DNA from: Xestospongia bergquistia | Taxonomy: Eukaryota; Porifera; Demospongiae; Haplosclerida; Petrosiidae | Reading direction: 5' to 3' | Assembly: GCA_963965975.1 (NCBI GenBank) | Contig: OZ014423.1 | Span: 186,001 to 250,000, forward strand | DNA: 64,000 bases | Part shown: one piece after another, positions 1 to 11,209 of the stretch | Layout: the number at the start of each line of letters is the position of its first letter | How positions within the stretch are numbered: the stretch's first letter is position 1 | Translations under genes and position numbers: made by a program | The notes under the pieces: model-generated | What the model was told of the DNA's origin: nothing | The model's database searches: none | Seen by the model: the letters and a program-made list of their open reading frames with translations, nothing else

Positions 1-470
1 TTTTGGATCGCATACCTTCGCTCAAGCTCGTAGACTTGCGCATGAGAGAATAGACCTCTAGGCCGTCTCTTTCTCGATTTTCCAGCAGAACTGTTTCCTA
101 AAAAATTATATTAAAGTAAATTTAAGTAATAGTTACGAAACACGACAAGTATTTTGCAAGTCTATTATAGACACATACACACACGTGGATTAGGAGAAGG
201 GAATAAATACTTACCTTGTTCACTGTTCTGACTGGAAGGGGGAGAATCAGCATCAACTGAAGGACTATCAGGACGTTCCTTGCAATCTCCAAGTCCACTA
301 TCAGTTGGTGAATTGTCATCACTGGATACATCTTGCCAGGTATTATTACTAACGCTGCATGTCGGTGCTGGCGGCGGCGGCGGAGGCAATGATCTCGGCT
401 TTGTGTCCAAGATATCGGAGATCATAAAAGATGACGTCTTTCTCTCTGGTACAAGTGATTTACTATCCAT
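1..470 (-). CDS. NK-class (NKL) homeobox transcription factor, 5' part only
   Basis: DNA-binding transcription factor gene, cut by the window edge. Seen: the first exon starts at the ATG at 470 and ends at a donor at 215/214; the second exon starts at 97 and runs off the window at 1, keeping frame (phase 1). The N-terminal part has an eh1-like repressor motif (SFMISDIL, about residues 15-22) that recruits Groucho in this family, a proline run and an acidic Ser-rich stretch. From about residue 92 it reads SRKRRPRGLFSHAQVYELER, the N-terminal arm and helix 1 of a homeodomain; FSHAQVYELERR is close to NK2/NK3/NK4 proteins. About 24 homeodomain residues are inside the window; helix 3 is missing, so the exact NK subclass cannot be assigned. 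Expected location is the nucleus. Confidence 0.85.
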
Positions 471-878
471 AACAGCTTGTTGTCTTGACTATTCAGTAGC
501 AACAGCAACATGTATAAAATATGATGAATAAATGATTATGCCAATCGCATTTATACTCGATCCAGACTTAATACACTACGACACCACTAGAAGCAACAAA
601 AAAATCCACTTTAAAATGCTTGGAGGAAAAGTTGAACGATTTATAAACCAATTTTGCCCTCTTTCCTATGCATGTGAAGCCAACCAATTCAAAGGGCGAC
701 CACGTTTTGATAGCATTAGTAACCACATTGCGTCTCAGGCAATCAAAACAAATGACCACGTGGTCATTTTAACTTAAGAGGCTGGAAATTAATCGTTACT
801 ATTAAAAAGAGAAACCATTATATGGGAGAGGATAAAGAAAATGTGATTTTAAAATGATAAATTTAGTTCACAGACATG
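471..878. other. Intergenic: upstream of the NK gene and 3' flank of GPAT
   Basis: No coding signal that I can support. It should hold the NK gene promoter, being immediately 5' of its ATG, and the 3' end of the next gene. It contains the palindrome listed separately. Confidence 0.5.
751..768. promoter_or_regulatory. Perfect 18-bp palindrome around a CCACGTGG E-box
   Basis: AATGACCACGTGGTCATT is a perfect inverted repeat with the bHLH-type core CACGTG (USF/MYC/MITF class). It lies about 280 bp upstream of the NK homeobox ATG and about 110 bp past the GPAT stop. The function is inferred only from the motif and position. Confidence 0.45.
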
Positions 879-3800
879 TTAATTGTTTGACTGTTTCATC
901 ATAATCAATCCATCTTCATTATCACTGCTGTCATCTTGTCCTTTTTTATTTACTTCTAAAAACTCTAAATATGCCTTCCTTTCTTCTTCAATTAACTTTT
1001 TCAAATAGTTTTCTGAACCAGGTCGTTTAATCATACCATCCCTAGATCAGACAAACAATGTCACTATAATCATAAGACTAGCTCTCATAAGCCTTACCAA
1101 GGTAGGTCAACCAAACCACCTTTACGACAAATATCAGCTTTAACTCTATTTGCAAACTCAGTAGCTGTTTCTCCCTCCTATACAATGTCATATAACAGAA
1201 GAGTAATATCACTCATTACTACCTTTAATTCTGTGGGAGGTAGATAGTCAATATCACACACTATAGCCCAACTTGTCATTAACATAGCAATATAAGTTAG
1301 CATACCCTGTTCTTGAGAATTCCAATAAGGATCAGCAAATTCTCTGTGATACTACAGACAGAGGAAATTATTGACAGGATAACTAAATTGAAAGGTATCT
1401 ATTTTGATATCAATATTAGTCTCAAGTTGTTAAAGAAATTTTATATACTACTTATCTACCACCTGTTCAAGGATAAGAGTTTTCACAAAAGTGAAGCCAT
1501 GTCTCTCTGAGAAGAGAGAGATGAGAGGGAAGGGCTATAGCAGATGCTCTATCACATGTCACTAGCCACGGCAACAAAAAAGAGCTAACAATTAAATTAT
1601 GCTATAGTTTTTAAGAAGTGGGAGGAGCTTTGTCAGTTTGTGGGCTCAGGGTAGCCCATTGTCTATAAAAGCTAAAATGTAGAACTGAACTTCTTTAATC
1701 ATGATAAGATAAAAGAGCCCACAGAATTGACCACAGCTCATTTATCACTAGGCAGTAACAGTATTACCTTAATGACAACTGGATATATAGTGGCTCCCAG
1801 CTCAAAACAACCCTTTTTGAACATGAAGACACTTGTATTGTTGATGCATGTACCTGTGGGTGATGAGATAATAGATGAATAGTTAATTGTGTCTATAGTA
1901 CCAAGGCTACTTATAATGACACCCTCTAATGCACTCAGTCAAACTCTGTACAAAGAGACACTTAAAGTACTCAAGTGGTAAGGTTTGGCTACTAGATGAT
2001 GTTTACACTTTATATTACTTATTATCTGTTTAATATTCTACTAACTATGGAACTGTACTGTTTTAATAGCAGTAATATAATTCTAAACTATAGCTTTGAA
2101 TTGTTGGTCATTGCTCAAAGGTTTTCCAACCAATCCTGTACAAAATCATACTTTTCCATCATATTAACTATAAAAATTATATTAATAGATGTAATTAAAA
2201 GTTTATATAGAAAAAAGGAAAAGGTCTATAAGCAGTCCTACATTGTTGATGATGATTTCATCCCCAAGGGAAGGATTAGTTTAGTGGGAATCTGATACTT
2301 AGCAACCAGTCCAGCTGCATCCAGCCAATGATATTGATTAGACAAGAAATGCATAACATTGACTTAAGAGCATGTAAGCTATGTCAAATATTATATTGGA
2401 TAGATAAAGGGATAGTCATCACATACCTTCAGGAAAGATGAGAATAGGATTGTTCCTGGGATTAGATACATGCTCTTTTAACCTAGGAATGAGAAAACAA
2501 AAACCTCAGATTAAACCATACTTCAAAATTCATGAATTTGTGGTTGCTGATATCACAACTAGTAAGGCTGGACCAGCAAACACTTAAGAGTGTGTTAACC
2601 TCTACAAGAAAGCTAGTCACACATATAGCCAGCCCACAATGTACACAAGACTATCTTATCAATGTATTCTAGGGTTGGGTGGTAGGACTTAAAGACTACC
2701 AAGTAAACAGTTGATTTACTCTAGGGCATCAAGTATCATGGAAATATAATTAACAATGCTAAGAGTGGGTTGGTGTATTGTGTATTGAAATGAGTTTCAG
2801 CCTTTACTTTATCAGTTCATGTACTCATTTTTCAACTATTTTATTTATTTTTAAGTTAACTTTTATGGATTCACTTAATCCATTTCCAGAGAACATTATA
2901 CACATACATACATAGATATATACACACAGCTTCTGGGGAGCCTGTGGTTTGTGAGAAGCCCTGTACAAGGCGGAGTATAAAAGAGTGCTAATCCGTTATA
3001 GTGGTTTCTAGCCTCATTAACTAAATTGATGGGTGGGGTAGAGACTAAGGTCTCTCATCCCTAAACCAACCTACTGGTAAAACACAGATGTCAGATTAGA
3101 ACACTTTATTTTCATTTATCATTAGTCAAATTATCATAATATACTGTTGAATATAACATTAACTACTGTTGTTGCTAGTCTACAGGAAGAGAGCATCAAA
3201 GGATATTATCAGAGTCATATACAGTATAATTTATGCAAGACCAGTTGATCAAAGGGCTAAGTGACTGCTGACTCTAATGCACACAAGTACATCAAAAGAT
3301 GACGAGAGTACTACTCCAAATGTCTAGAGTAAAGCCATTGATAACGATTTATCTTTCTAAGTGGTTTAACAAGTGAGCCCTTATCGATAACTACAAGTAT
3401 GTAATGAAGCCACTTGAGCAACACTTGAGCACAATATCATGTCAAGAGCTTCAACTCTTGAGTATTTAAACAAAGGGATATGTTAATATTTAATATAATA
3501 CTATGTAGTGAGAGATATATATTTGACTATTATCATCTCATTATATGAAGACTGATCATTACATAACATAGTGACTAACCTGTTAGCTACCATTCGTCTG
3601 TCTGATGCTACTTTTCTTTCAAACCAAATATGTTCTTGAGCTAATGAACATGCCTTTTGAACTATTCCCACAATCCCACCATGACTTTGACCAACCTAGT
3701 GGAAAAGAAAGAAAAATGAAATATATTATATTGAAATGTATTATTTTATAATTATTTTTTAAAATAGCTCCAACAAACTTTCTCATTGTTCTTGGAACAT

Positions 3801-5075
3801 CAAGAAATGTTAAAAACATCAGTTTTTGACATTTATATCACACTATAATGTCTGTACTATCTAATGAGAGAGAGTGTACGACCACTTGAAAACTTCAAGT
3901 TTGTATTCCAGTAAGTATAGGTCATTATAAGCCCATCCTACTGTATCAACAACAACTTAATTCCGAGCTTGTATCCTCTACATGTAAAAAACCAACCAGA
4001 AAGGCACAAACGCCTCCCAACACCTGTCAATGTTTTTATAGCAACTAAACCAATCAGATAGAAAAGAAACCTCTTATAAGCTCTAGGCCTGAGAAAGTGT
4101 AATTTAGGCTACATCTACTACAGTCATGATACTAATATAATATAACAGCAGTGTAGGGAATTACAGTAACATTACTCTACTAGTCAACGGCAGTTGTTTT
4201 GATAGGCTCTTAACCTCTTGACTGATAATGAGTTAGCATAATAGACACACTCTTAGAAGCCTCTTGTGTTGAGTGTGTAAGAGCCAACCTCCAAGAGGAG
4301 GCGGTAAAGCTTAACAAAAGTTAAAGTGTGGTATGTGTGTGTGTGTGCGTGTGTGTAGGATGAAGAGTAGATTCTTTACAAGGCATTGAAAGAGACTGAT
4401 TGACGCCTGGCGTGAATTCAAAAGTCTATCCCAGAATTATGACAAACGAATAAAATTAATTTGAATACACTAAATACCGACAATCATAACATAGCTACAT
4501 TCCAGGAACAGTTGGTATGTAACTCAGCTGGAGACACATTGAGTGTTGACATTACTAAGCTAATAGACCATGTAACGAGACTCTTCATTCAATAATACAT
4601 GTAGTTATGGTTAGACTAAAGTGGGTAATGATGACAACAGACATGATCTCCTTATAATAATAGCACACATGTGTTTAGGAATGACAACCATTTTATGATA
4701 ATATGGGAGACAAAAATTAGTAGAGATTCGTATGAATCTTGAGATAAAGTTTTTTTATATTTATCACTTGGCTATATAGAGATGGGATATAGCTATCAAG
4801 GGATGACCCTATCAAATTAGTTTAGAAAGGATATAGCAGGTGACATCCTTTTGAAATATACCGTCATGCTGTCAAACCACTTGTCTAATGACGTTTGGCT
4901 TGATTTTCCATGTAACAAACCATTTCTGGTCATCACATAGAGACCATATCACAGCTACCACTAACAATCATCATATTGTGTTCTATGGCTCCTTCAGAAA
5001 CAGCTGCTCAAGTAGATATTGAGAGGTTTCTATCTGAGCCATAGAAATGTTAATACTATCAGCTGATCAACGTAT

Positions 5076-5154
<79 letters not shown>

Positions 5155-7692
5155 AACCAATGTAAAAGAATTATCAACTGCTAACATGATGATATCAATA
5201 GGTGTTGTGTGATTTGCTACACAGACACTACCTAACGTTGCTCTATTTTCCCTATAGAAAAAACAACTCAATATTATCATTGAGTAGTCACATTCTCATA
5301 TGTTTATTAATCAGTTGCTATGGTGACAGATGGGTAGGTATGTAAAGAAAGTCAAAACAAGAGAAATAGGACATCAATCAATAAATGTACTAAGACATTA
5401 TGTAACACGATTGTCTCTTATGTATAAATAAATGAACCATTAAATGTACATGTGTTACTAACAGGGAAGTTGCTGTCAGCACTACCACTGGTTAGAGTAT
5501 AGCTTTGTGGAAGTGGAGTTAATCAGACAGGTAAAATGTCTTGTTACAAACTACTCATTAACTGGACATGTTGTTTGTCTCTGGTCAATTTGAACTACCA
5601 AACTGCTACTAAATGGATCACTTAGTCGACTAATAAAGTGACAGTAACTATAATGTTGTGACTGTGTGTGTGTGTAGGCAGTATGATGCACAAGTGATCA
5701 TGCCAACTGGTAATTTTCACGCTTGTCTTTCCAAAGATATTCTTTCGTTTTTGAGTACATATAAAAGAAAACTTTGAAAATGAGATATAAAGTGGACAAA
5801 CAATGACATTAACATTTTCAGTAAACATTTATCTAAATAAACTGTTATTAGCCAAAATGTTATGACTTGCATATTACATGGACACATGTGTCAGGCACTT
5901 AGGGGTACTGTATTGAAAACAACACTTAAAGAGAGTGATGAAGAGAGAGGTACCACCTCCTCTTCAGAGGTTTAAAATCAATTTTTTATTTCCTACCACA
6001 ACAAAGTACTACTAAAGCCATATAAACATCCTGAAAACAAGGACATGTGCCCATGATGGTTTCAACCACAACAGTATATGATCTCCAAAGGGCTCAAATG
6101 GTAGCTAAGTAACCTTTAAACTGCTAATACAGTACAGTATTAAGTTTAAATAAACTGCTAACGACACAGATATCCGACAACCTTTTTGATAACAAAACTA
6201 GACTCTGCCTTCAGACGTGATAAGGACAGGATGCTCCCAGAGAACTGATGTTTTACAATTAACAATCTCTTAAATATAACTTTTCATCTTATCTCGTTTC
6301 TCATTGTGTAGTAAAACATGAATATCATTAAATGATAATCACTCACATCATTAACACTTTAAATAAATGAGCATTATTTTTTATAGTATAGGTGATAATG
6401 AATAACATTGATTATAAAAACTTATGAATATCATTAACTAACCTGTGATGGATGTTAATAACTGCCGAAAATGCAGCTGCCAGCATTCTACAACATATAA
6501 CACTACAGAACCTTTCCAGTTTCAATTTCCAACTACAAAATATTAAGAGACTATTGAAGTTAATACAACTGACTTGGCTTTTGGGAAAAAGAAACCAACT
6601 ATTGATAACACAACCAATGTTCCTAATAGCCACAGGAAACTCGCTATACCAATTGGAAGTCTATTAACAAAACAAAAGGTGGAGCATGAGGGAGTGGTCA
6701 GGATTGATACATAGCTCTTACTTTATCATGAAAAAAATCGTGAACCTAAAGACCACTGACATTATTAAAAGAATTTCCATCTTCAAGCTAAATTAACAAA
6801 ATTTATTTAACAACTTAATTATTAGGGACATACCCTAAATTTGTCTTAAATCGTGTTCTGCTCAAAAAATTCCACTCTTCTAATTCTATAGAAACAAATA
6901 TAATTATGGGGGTGTGACTAAACATATGATAGCTACCTTGAGTTGAGAAACATTTTGTAACATCATCTTCAATGATAACCTACATGTAACAAGTCATTTT
7001 AATATTATCTTATTAAATGACATCTACCTCAACACCATCATGTACAAAGTCAAAGACATCAGCTAGTTGAAATTCAGCTTTAATAGATCGCATAGATCTC
7101 CGACGAGATAACACCGGACCATTACCTTCATTATAATGTTAAAATAAAATCAGTCATAGTTAATTAATATGAAATTACTAACTTAAACAAACATTAATCA
7201 TGCTTTGCATAATCAGCCCCTCCCACTAAAAGAAATGGGAGGGGCTATGTTTATTACATAACATACTTGTATTATTAGTACCATCATTTACTTCGTCTTG
7301 AAAGCGAACTTTGCGTTTAGTAGTTCTTCTAGACCCAAATGACTAAATGAAATAATATCGAGATAGAAACACACCCATTTGTCATTTTAATTCTAATTAA
7401 AGCCCTACTTTACCTTGTAAATATATCTCAGTAGTTTTATATAGATACGACGTCCAATACATCTATTGTGTATTGCTGATATGACGTTATATATCATTAG
7501 AGCTGTCCAGAAATACAGCAAGCTCCAAAACAATTTGGTCACATAGCCTGCCACTGTGGTCAATATGAAAGAGCTAGACCAGTTATCTGGTGCCATGACA
7601 ACCATTTTATCTCTATCAATGATTTGAGAGAGAAATCGCCCACTATCACAGCTGGTAAGTGATCTAATTATCTGAATTGTTGAAAGTGCCAA
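879..7692 (-). CDS. GPAT4: Glycerol-3-phosphate acyltransferase of the GPAT3/GPAT4 type
   Basis: ER-membrane enzyme that acylates glycerol-3-phosphate to lysophosphatidic acid, the first step of glycerolipid synthesis. Exons read in order: the N-terminal hydrophobic exon (ATG at 7692), a basic/Ser linker, IIEDDVTKCFS (about 6970), WNFLSRT (about 6860), a membrane helix (about 6560-6655), motif I NHTTPID (HX4D, about 5210), VGQSHGG and FERK (about 3620-3690), RLKEHV...LIFPEG (motif III, about 2430-2480), TCINNTSVFMFKKG and the YPVVIK motif (about 1770-1850), MTSWAIVCDIDYLPP (about 1230-1300), FANRVKADI (about 1110-1170), and a charged tail ending at TAA 879-881. Every block aligns with vertebrate GPAT3/4, and all acyltransferase motifs are present. 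Introns are unusually large for this window (up to about 1.1-1.2 kb). One intron near 6530 must be only about 40 nt. The split between GPAT3 and GPAT4 is not decided. Confidence 0.9.
5081..5152. repeat. (GA)n dinucleotide microsatellite in a GPAT intron
   Basis: About 72 bp of nearly pure GA with one GGGA interruption. On the transcribed strand it is (CT)n and begins about 6 nt after the 5' splice site of the exon carrying the HX4D motif. Confidence 0.95.
5281..6430. other. Long GPAT intron, no recognised content
   Basis: An AT-rich intron of about 1.1 kb with a short GT run near 5660-5676. I see no gene, RNA or mobile element in it. The introns at about 1860-2420, 2500-3590 and 3720-5080 are likewise without recognisable content, apart from short GT/GA runs such as that at 4333-4358. 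Confidence 0.5.
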
Positions 7693-7830
7693 ACTCGACT
7701 CAAAGTAATGTAAAGAATATACGGAAAAGAATAATTATTAATTTCTTTTTCTGTATTAATTTCATACATATTTCCGTTTATGTCCGTATTATTTACTTGT
7801 GCATACACGCTATGTACTGTATGTAAAAAA

Positions 7831-10800
7831 CTATGTTTGAGGTGGAACCACTATGAGCTTTATAGTTGATCTGTCACTATCATAGTTTTCATTGAGCAAA
7901 GTTTCTGCATCAGTCAATGTTAGTCCATCCATCAAGTCGTCATCGACCTTTAGAATAGCAAAACCAGGCTACAAAAATTAATAGCAAGTATTACTGACGC
8001 CATTGTAGAAATTATAAATATTTTACCTGTAAGAACCCATCATTAAATGCTGCCCCATCTTCAACTATCTCATTGATAATCACTTTACCTTTCTTGCTTA
8101 TAATTTCAAGACCTATTAAACACAACATAAAATATGAACATATAAAGTTTATATATACCTAGAAAGAATGCAGTTTTCTGTATTTCAATTGGAAGTGGTT
8201 TTCCTGGACTAATGATCACTTTTTCTTTAGGATAATGTTCATTCCATTCTAAGAATGATTCCCTTGATTGTAAAACTGACTCTCTATAGAAACAGAATAA
8301 TGTAAGGAATTTTAAATAATATTATTCACCTTTGTAGTTCTTTAGCCTTTTGTAAAACCTCTTTTGCTGCAGGATTACCAAATGCACCTTCGACTTCTTT
8401 GTCTTCGTCATATTCTTCTTCTTCAGGAATAGTTTCCACTTTTCGTAAACCAGAGATACCTTGATGATCTAAATAGACAGAAATAATGAAATGAGCAAGC
8501 AATAATAGTAATACTTTCAAGGTCTTTCAAAATAGTTTGAGAATGATTAACAATAGGTGGTATTGTAAGATGACTAGTATCTTCTAGAACTGGAGGTGGT
8601 GATGGTAGTGGAGGTGGTGATAGTGGAGGAGGTGGTGGTGGAGGAAGTGGTAGTGAAGGAAGTGATGGTGGAAGAGGTGCTGGTGGATCTAAATGTATAG
8701 TAAATAAATACAATAAAATCAGTAATACTAATTACCATGATAATTAATAGGGGTAGATGTAATAGGAAATGGAAGTTGTAAGTCTGTAACAGGAGGTAAG
8801 ATAGGAAGCTCAGGGATGTTGTCCTTTGATTGATTTGAATGTTTTAATGAGTTTTTTGTTCTAGGAACTTCAACATTTGCTTGTTGTTCAATAAACTCAT
8901 TGTTTTCATGACTTTTTCTCTTCTCTTTTAAAGCAGCCATTTCATGTGGCAATACTAATTTATCAAATTTAGTTAAGTCTTGAGGTTTCAATAATGGTCT
9001 AATATTTATAAAATAATTATGATACATTATATAATTGTTAAAATACCTGATATCCTTTAGTAAATCCAGCTTATCTGGACTGTCTAGTATTGTAATGAGG
9101 AACTGTGTCAAATCTCTAATTTTCCCACCATCTTCATACTGAATAAAACATATTAATATAGTTCATAATTATACTAATATACAATATTAGGATTACTTGT
9201 TGAAATCTTCTTTTCAAAGCTTCAATTTCATCCTCATTTAACCAATTCTGTGCAGATTTTAGTAATTGTTCTCTGACAGGACTGAAGACTGTTGATGATA
9301 ACATAACTTGAGTACCAATTCCATACTCAAAACTAGAATACAACAAATTAAAGATCACACATTGATAAAACAACTCTCACCGAGGTCTGTCTTCATCATT
9401 AGTATGTAAGTCAAGATCAGAGCCAAAGTCATCAGATGCGTTTTGACTAGACATTGTTAGAGGTGAGACACTCAGTCCTTTTTGGCCTTCAGCTAATATT
9501 CAGAAAAAATATAGAAATATTGCTACCATTTCATATATACCTGAACCTCGTCTTCCATGCCTTCTAGAGAACTTTGGTGACTGCGTCAACTTGTCTTTAA
9601 AGTCTGAAGGTGCACTCTTAGTACTTCGATTACTTTTTATACTACTGAACTTTACTATAACATATTGTAATGATAATCTAAGCATACAACTCATACTCAT
9701 ACTTTCATCAGGCAATTCTTCATTCACATTCCCATATTGCTGTGTTTTTGATATTAGTTTGGGTATCCGACCAACAGACTGAAATTAAGAACTCAATTAT
9801 TAACAATTACATTATTCTTCAATTACCTTTACAGTCATCATTAATATAGGATTGTTCTTGATAATTGCAGCTGCTTCACTATGTAAAATATCTCTAAAAC
9901 TTTGATTGTTCACTGTCAAAATCTGATCACCAACTAGAAGTCCATTTTCGTCAGACAAAGATCCTGGATCCACTCTAGAGAGACATCATTATTGTAATAT
10001 TACTAATGACCTACCCAATGACAAAAATTCCTAGCTGAAATTCTTTTCCTCCTCTAATTTTAAGACCTAATGTACGACCAGGTATTTTGCGTATGACCAC
10101 TTTTCTCTTGTCTTCTGAAGATAGTAAATGGTCATCAAACACATCAGTCATCTGTAATAACAATATTATGAACGAGATAACAACGAGAGTGTATACATAC
10201 ATCATTATTAGGAAGGCCATTTTGTTGGATTGGTTTTCCTAATGGATCAACCCTAAACAATACAAGTAGTTAAGAATAATATTATAAAAAATGCAGAGAT
10301 ACCATGTGTAAACATCACCAGATGCATCCTGAAATTGAGGCAGTCTTCCAACGCTCCATAAAACAACCTTGAACTTATCAAAAGCTTTAATGACGATAAC
10401 AGCAGATTCATGTGATATCCATTCAAAATTGATTCCATTAACTTCAAGGATTTGATCTCCAACTCGAAGGCCTGCAATATCTGCTTGAGATCCAGTATCA
10501 ACCTGAGAGACGTATATCCCTAACCCCATTTCTTTACCACCACGGATACTAAATCCAAGAGGTTGTCTTCGCACCCTCTCTAGCAAAATTGTTCGCATTT
10601 GTTTTGATATATTACGAGAATTCTTTCTTTGTACAAGTGGATGGGCCATTTTCTTGTAAGGTGCCAGTAAATCAAAGTCTTTGTGGTCACTTTTTGGGAG
10701 GAGTTCTCTAATAACAGGCAATAGATCTAGCTTTTCAGGTGTATCCAAACAAGACTCCAGTGCTTTCATTAATATTGAGATATTTCTATATTGACTATAC

Positions 10801-10979
10801 TCCTTTAAAGCATATTGGATATATTCTTTCTCTGATCTGTCAAGCAAGTAGTTAACATCTCGACGGAATTCCTGGACTTTAATAGTCTTCTCTATCTCTC
10901 TCTGTAGTGACATTCCTCTCTTTCTTTGTTTAGCAAGAAGCTGCAAAAAGGGGTGGGGCTCATTAGTTGCTTTTCCCAA
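7831..10979 (-). CDS. WHRN: Whirlin-type scaffold protein (HNL-PDZ-PDZ-HNL-Pro-PDZ)
   Basis: Multi-PDZ scaffold. In vertebrates whirlin organises the Usher complex in stereocilia and photoreceptors. Domains seen from the ATG at 10979: harmonin-N-like domain 1 (about residues 30-115); PDZ1 (LGFSIRGGKEMGLGIYV... VGDQILEVNG, about 131-215); PDZ2 (LGLKIRGGKEFQLGIFV... VGDQILTVNN, exons about 9830-10130); harmonin-N-like domain 2 (about 8990-9300); a proline-rich linker of PPPP/LSPPPLPSPPP type (about 8570-8690); a Glu-rich segment; and a C-terminal PDZ3 (LEIISKKGKVIINEI, about 7860-8200) ending VVPPQT-stop (7831-7833). Two HNL domains plus three PDZ domains is the whirlin order; harmonin and PDZD7 lack HNL1 or differ in order. 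The ATG is only 50 bp from the divergent micropeptide ATG. Its stop lies 138 bp downstream-to-upstream from the GPAT start. Confidence 0.88.
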
Positions 10980-11029
10980 ATGGGTGTAGCTAATTAAATC
11001 ACGTGATAACCACCCACGTGGTTTGTTTC
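10980..11029. promoter_or_regulatory. 50-bp divergent promoter with two CACGTG boxes
   Basis: The whole space between the whirlin and micropeptide start codons. It contains TCACGTGA (10999-11006) and CCACGTGG (11014-11021), both full palindromes, 7 bp apart. TCACGTGA also matches the core of CLEAR/TFEB-type sites. Dual use as promoter and 5'UTR is inferred from the spacing. Confidence 0.6.
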
Positions 11030-11209
11030 ATGGCTAACCCTGTTTACGTGGCTTTGTGTTCCTTTCTAGTAGGAGTTGCTTTTGGTGTAGTCCTCGGTTG
11101 GAAAGCTCACACGAGAGTGATTTCTAAGAGGAGTGCTCTGTTGAAAGAAAAGAGAGACTTCTACAAGCAGAAAGCTCTTGAAACTCAGCAACTCCTTGAA
11201 CAACAATAA
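11030..11209 (+). CDS. MTLN: Mitoregulin-like single-pass membrane micropeptide, 59 aa
   Basis: Short intronless ORF. Seen: an N-terminal hydrophobic helix (about residues 4-23), the block GVAFGVVLGWKAH, then a basic amphipathic/coiled tail (RSALLKEKRDFYKQKALETQ). Vertebrate mitoregulin (56 aa, inner mitochondrial membrane, affects respiration and lipid oxidation) has the same plan, with a matching ASGVLLGWQAN block followed by an Arg/Lys-rich tail. Homology rests on this short match and is moderate. An in-frame upstream ATG (11003) exists, but 11030 follows the twin E-boxes and gives the compact form. Its stop TAA (11207-11209) overlaps the ATG of the next gene by one base. Alternative: an unrelated membrane-anchored small protein. 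Confidence 0.6.
   Translation: MANPVYVALCSFLVGVAFGVVLGWKAHTRVISKRSALLKEKRDFYKQKALETQQLLEQQ

Noticed and set aside
5059-5280. Open frame with a long Leu-Ser run on the minus strand
   Set aside because: It is the translation of the (GA)n microsatellite joined to the true GPAT exon; only the NHTTPID exon part is coding.
8423-8713. Proline-rich 96-codon frame as a separate gene
   Set aside because: The proline-rich part is an exon of whirlin between HNL2 and PDZ3; the rest reads through an intron.
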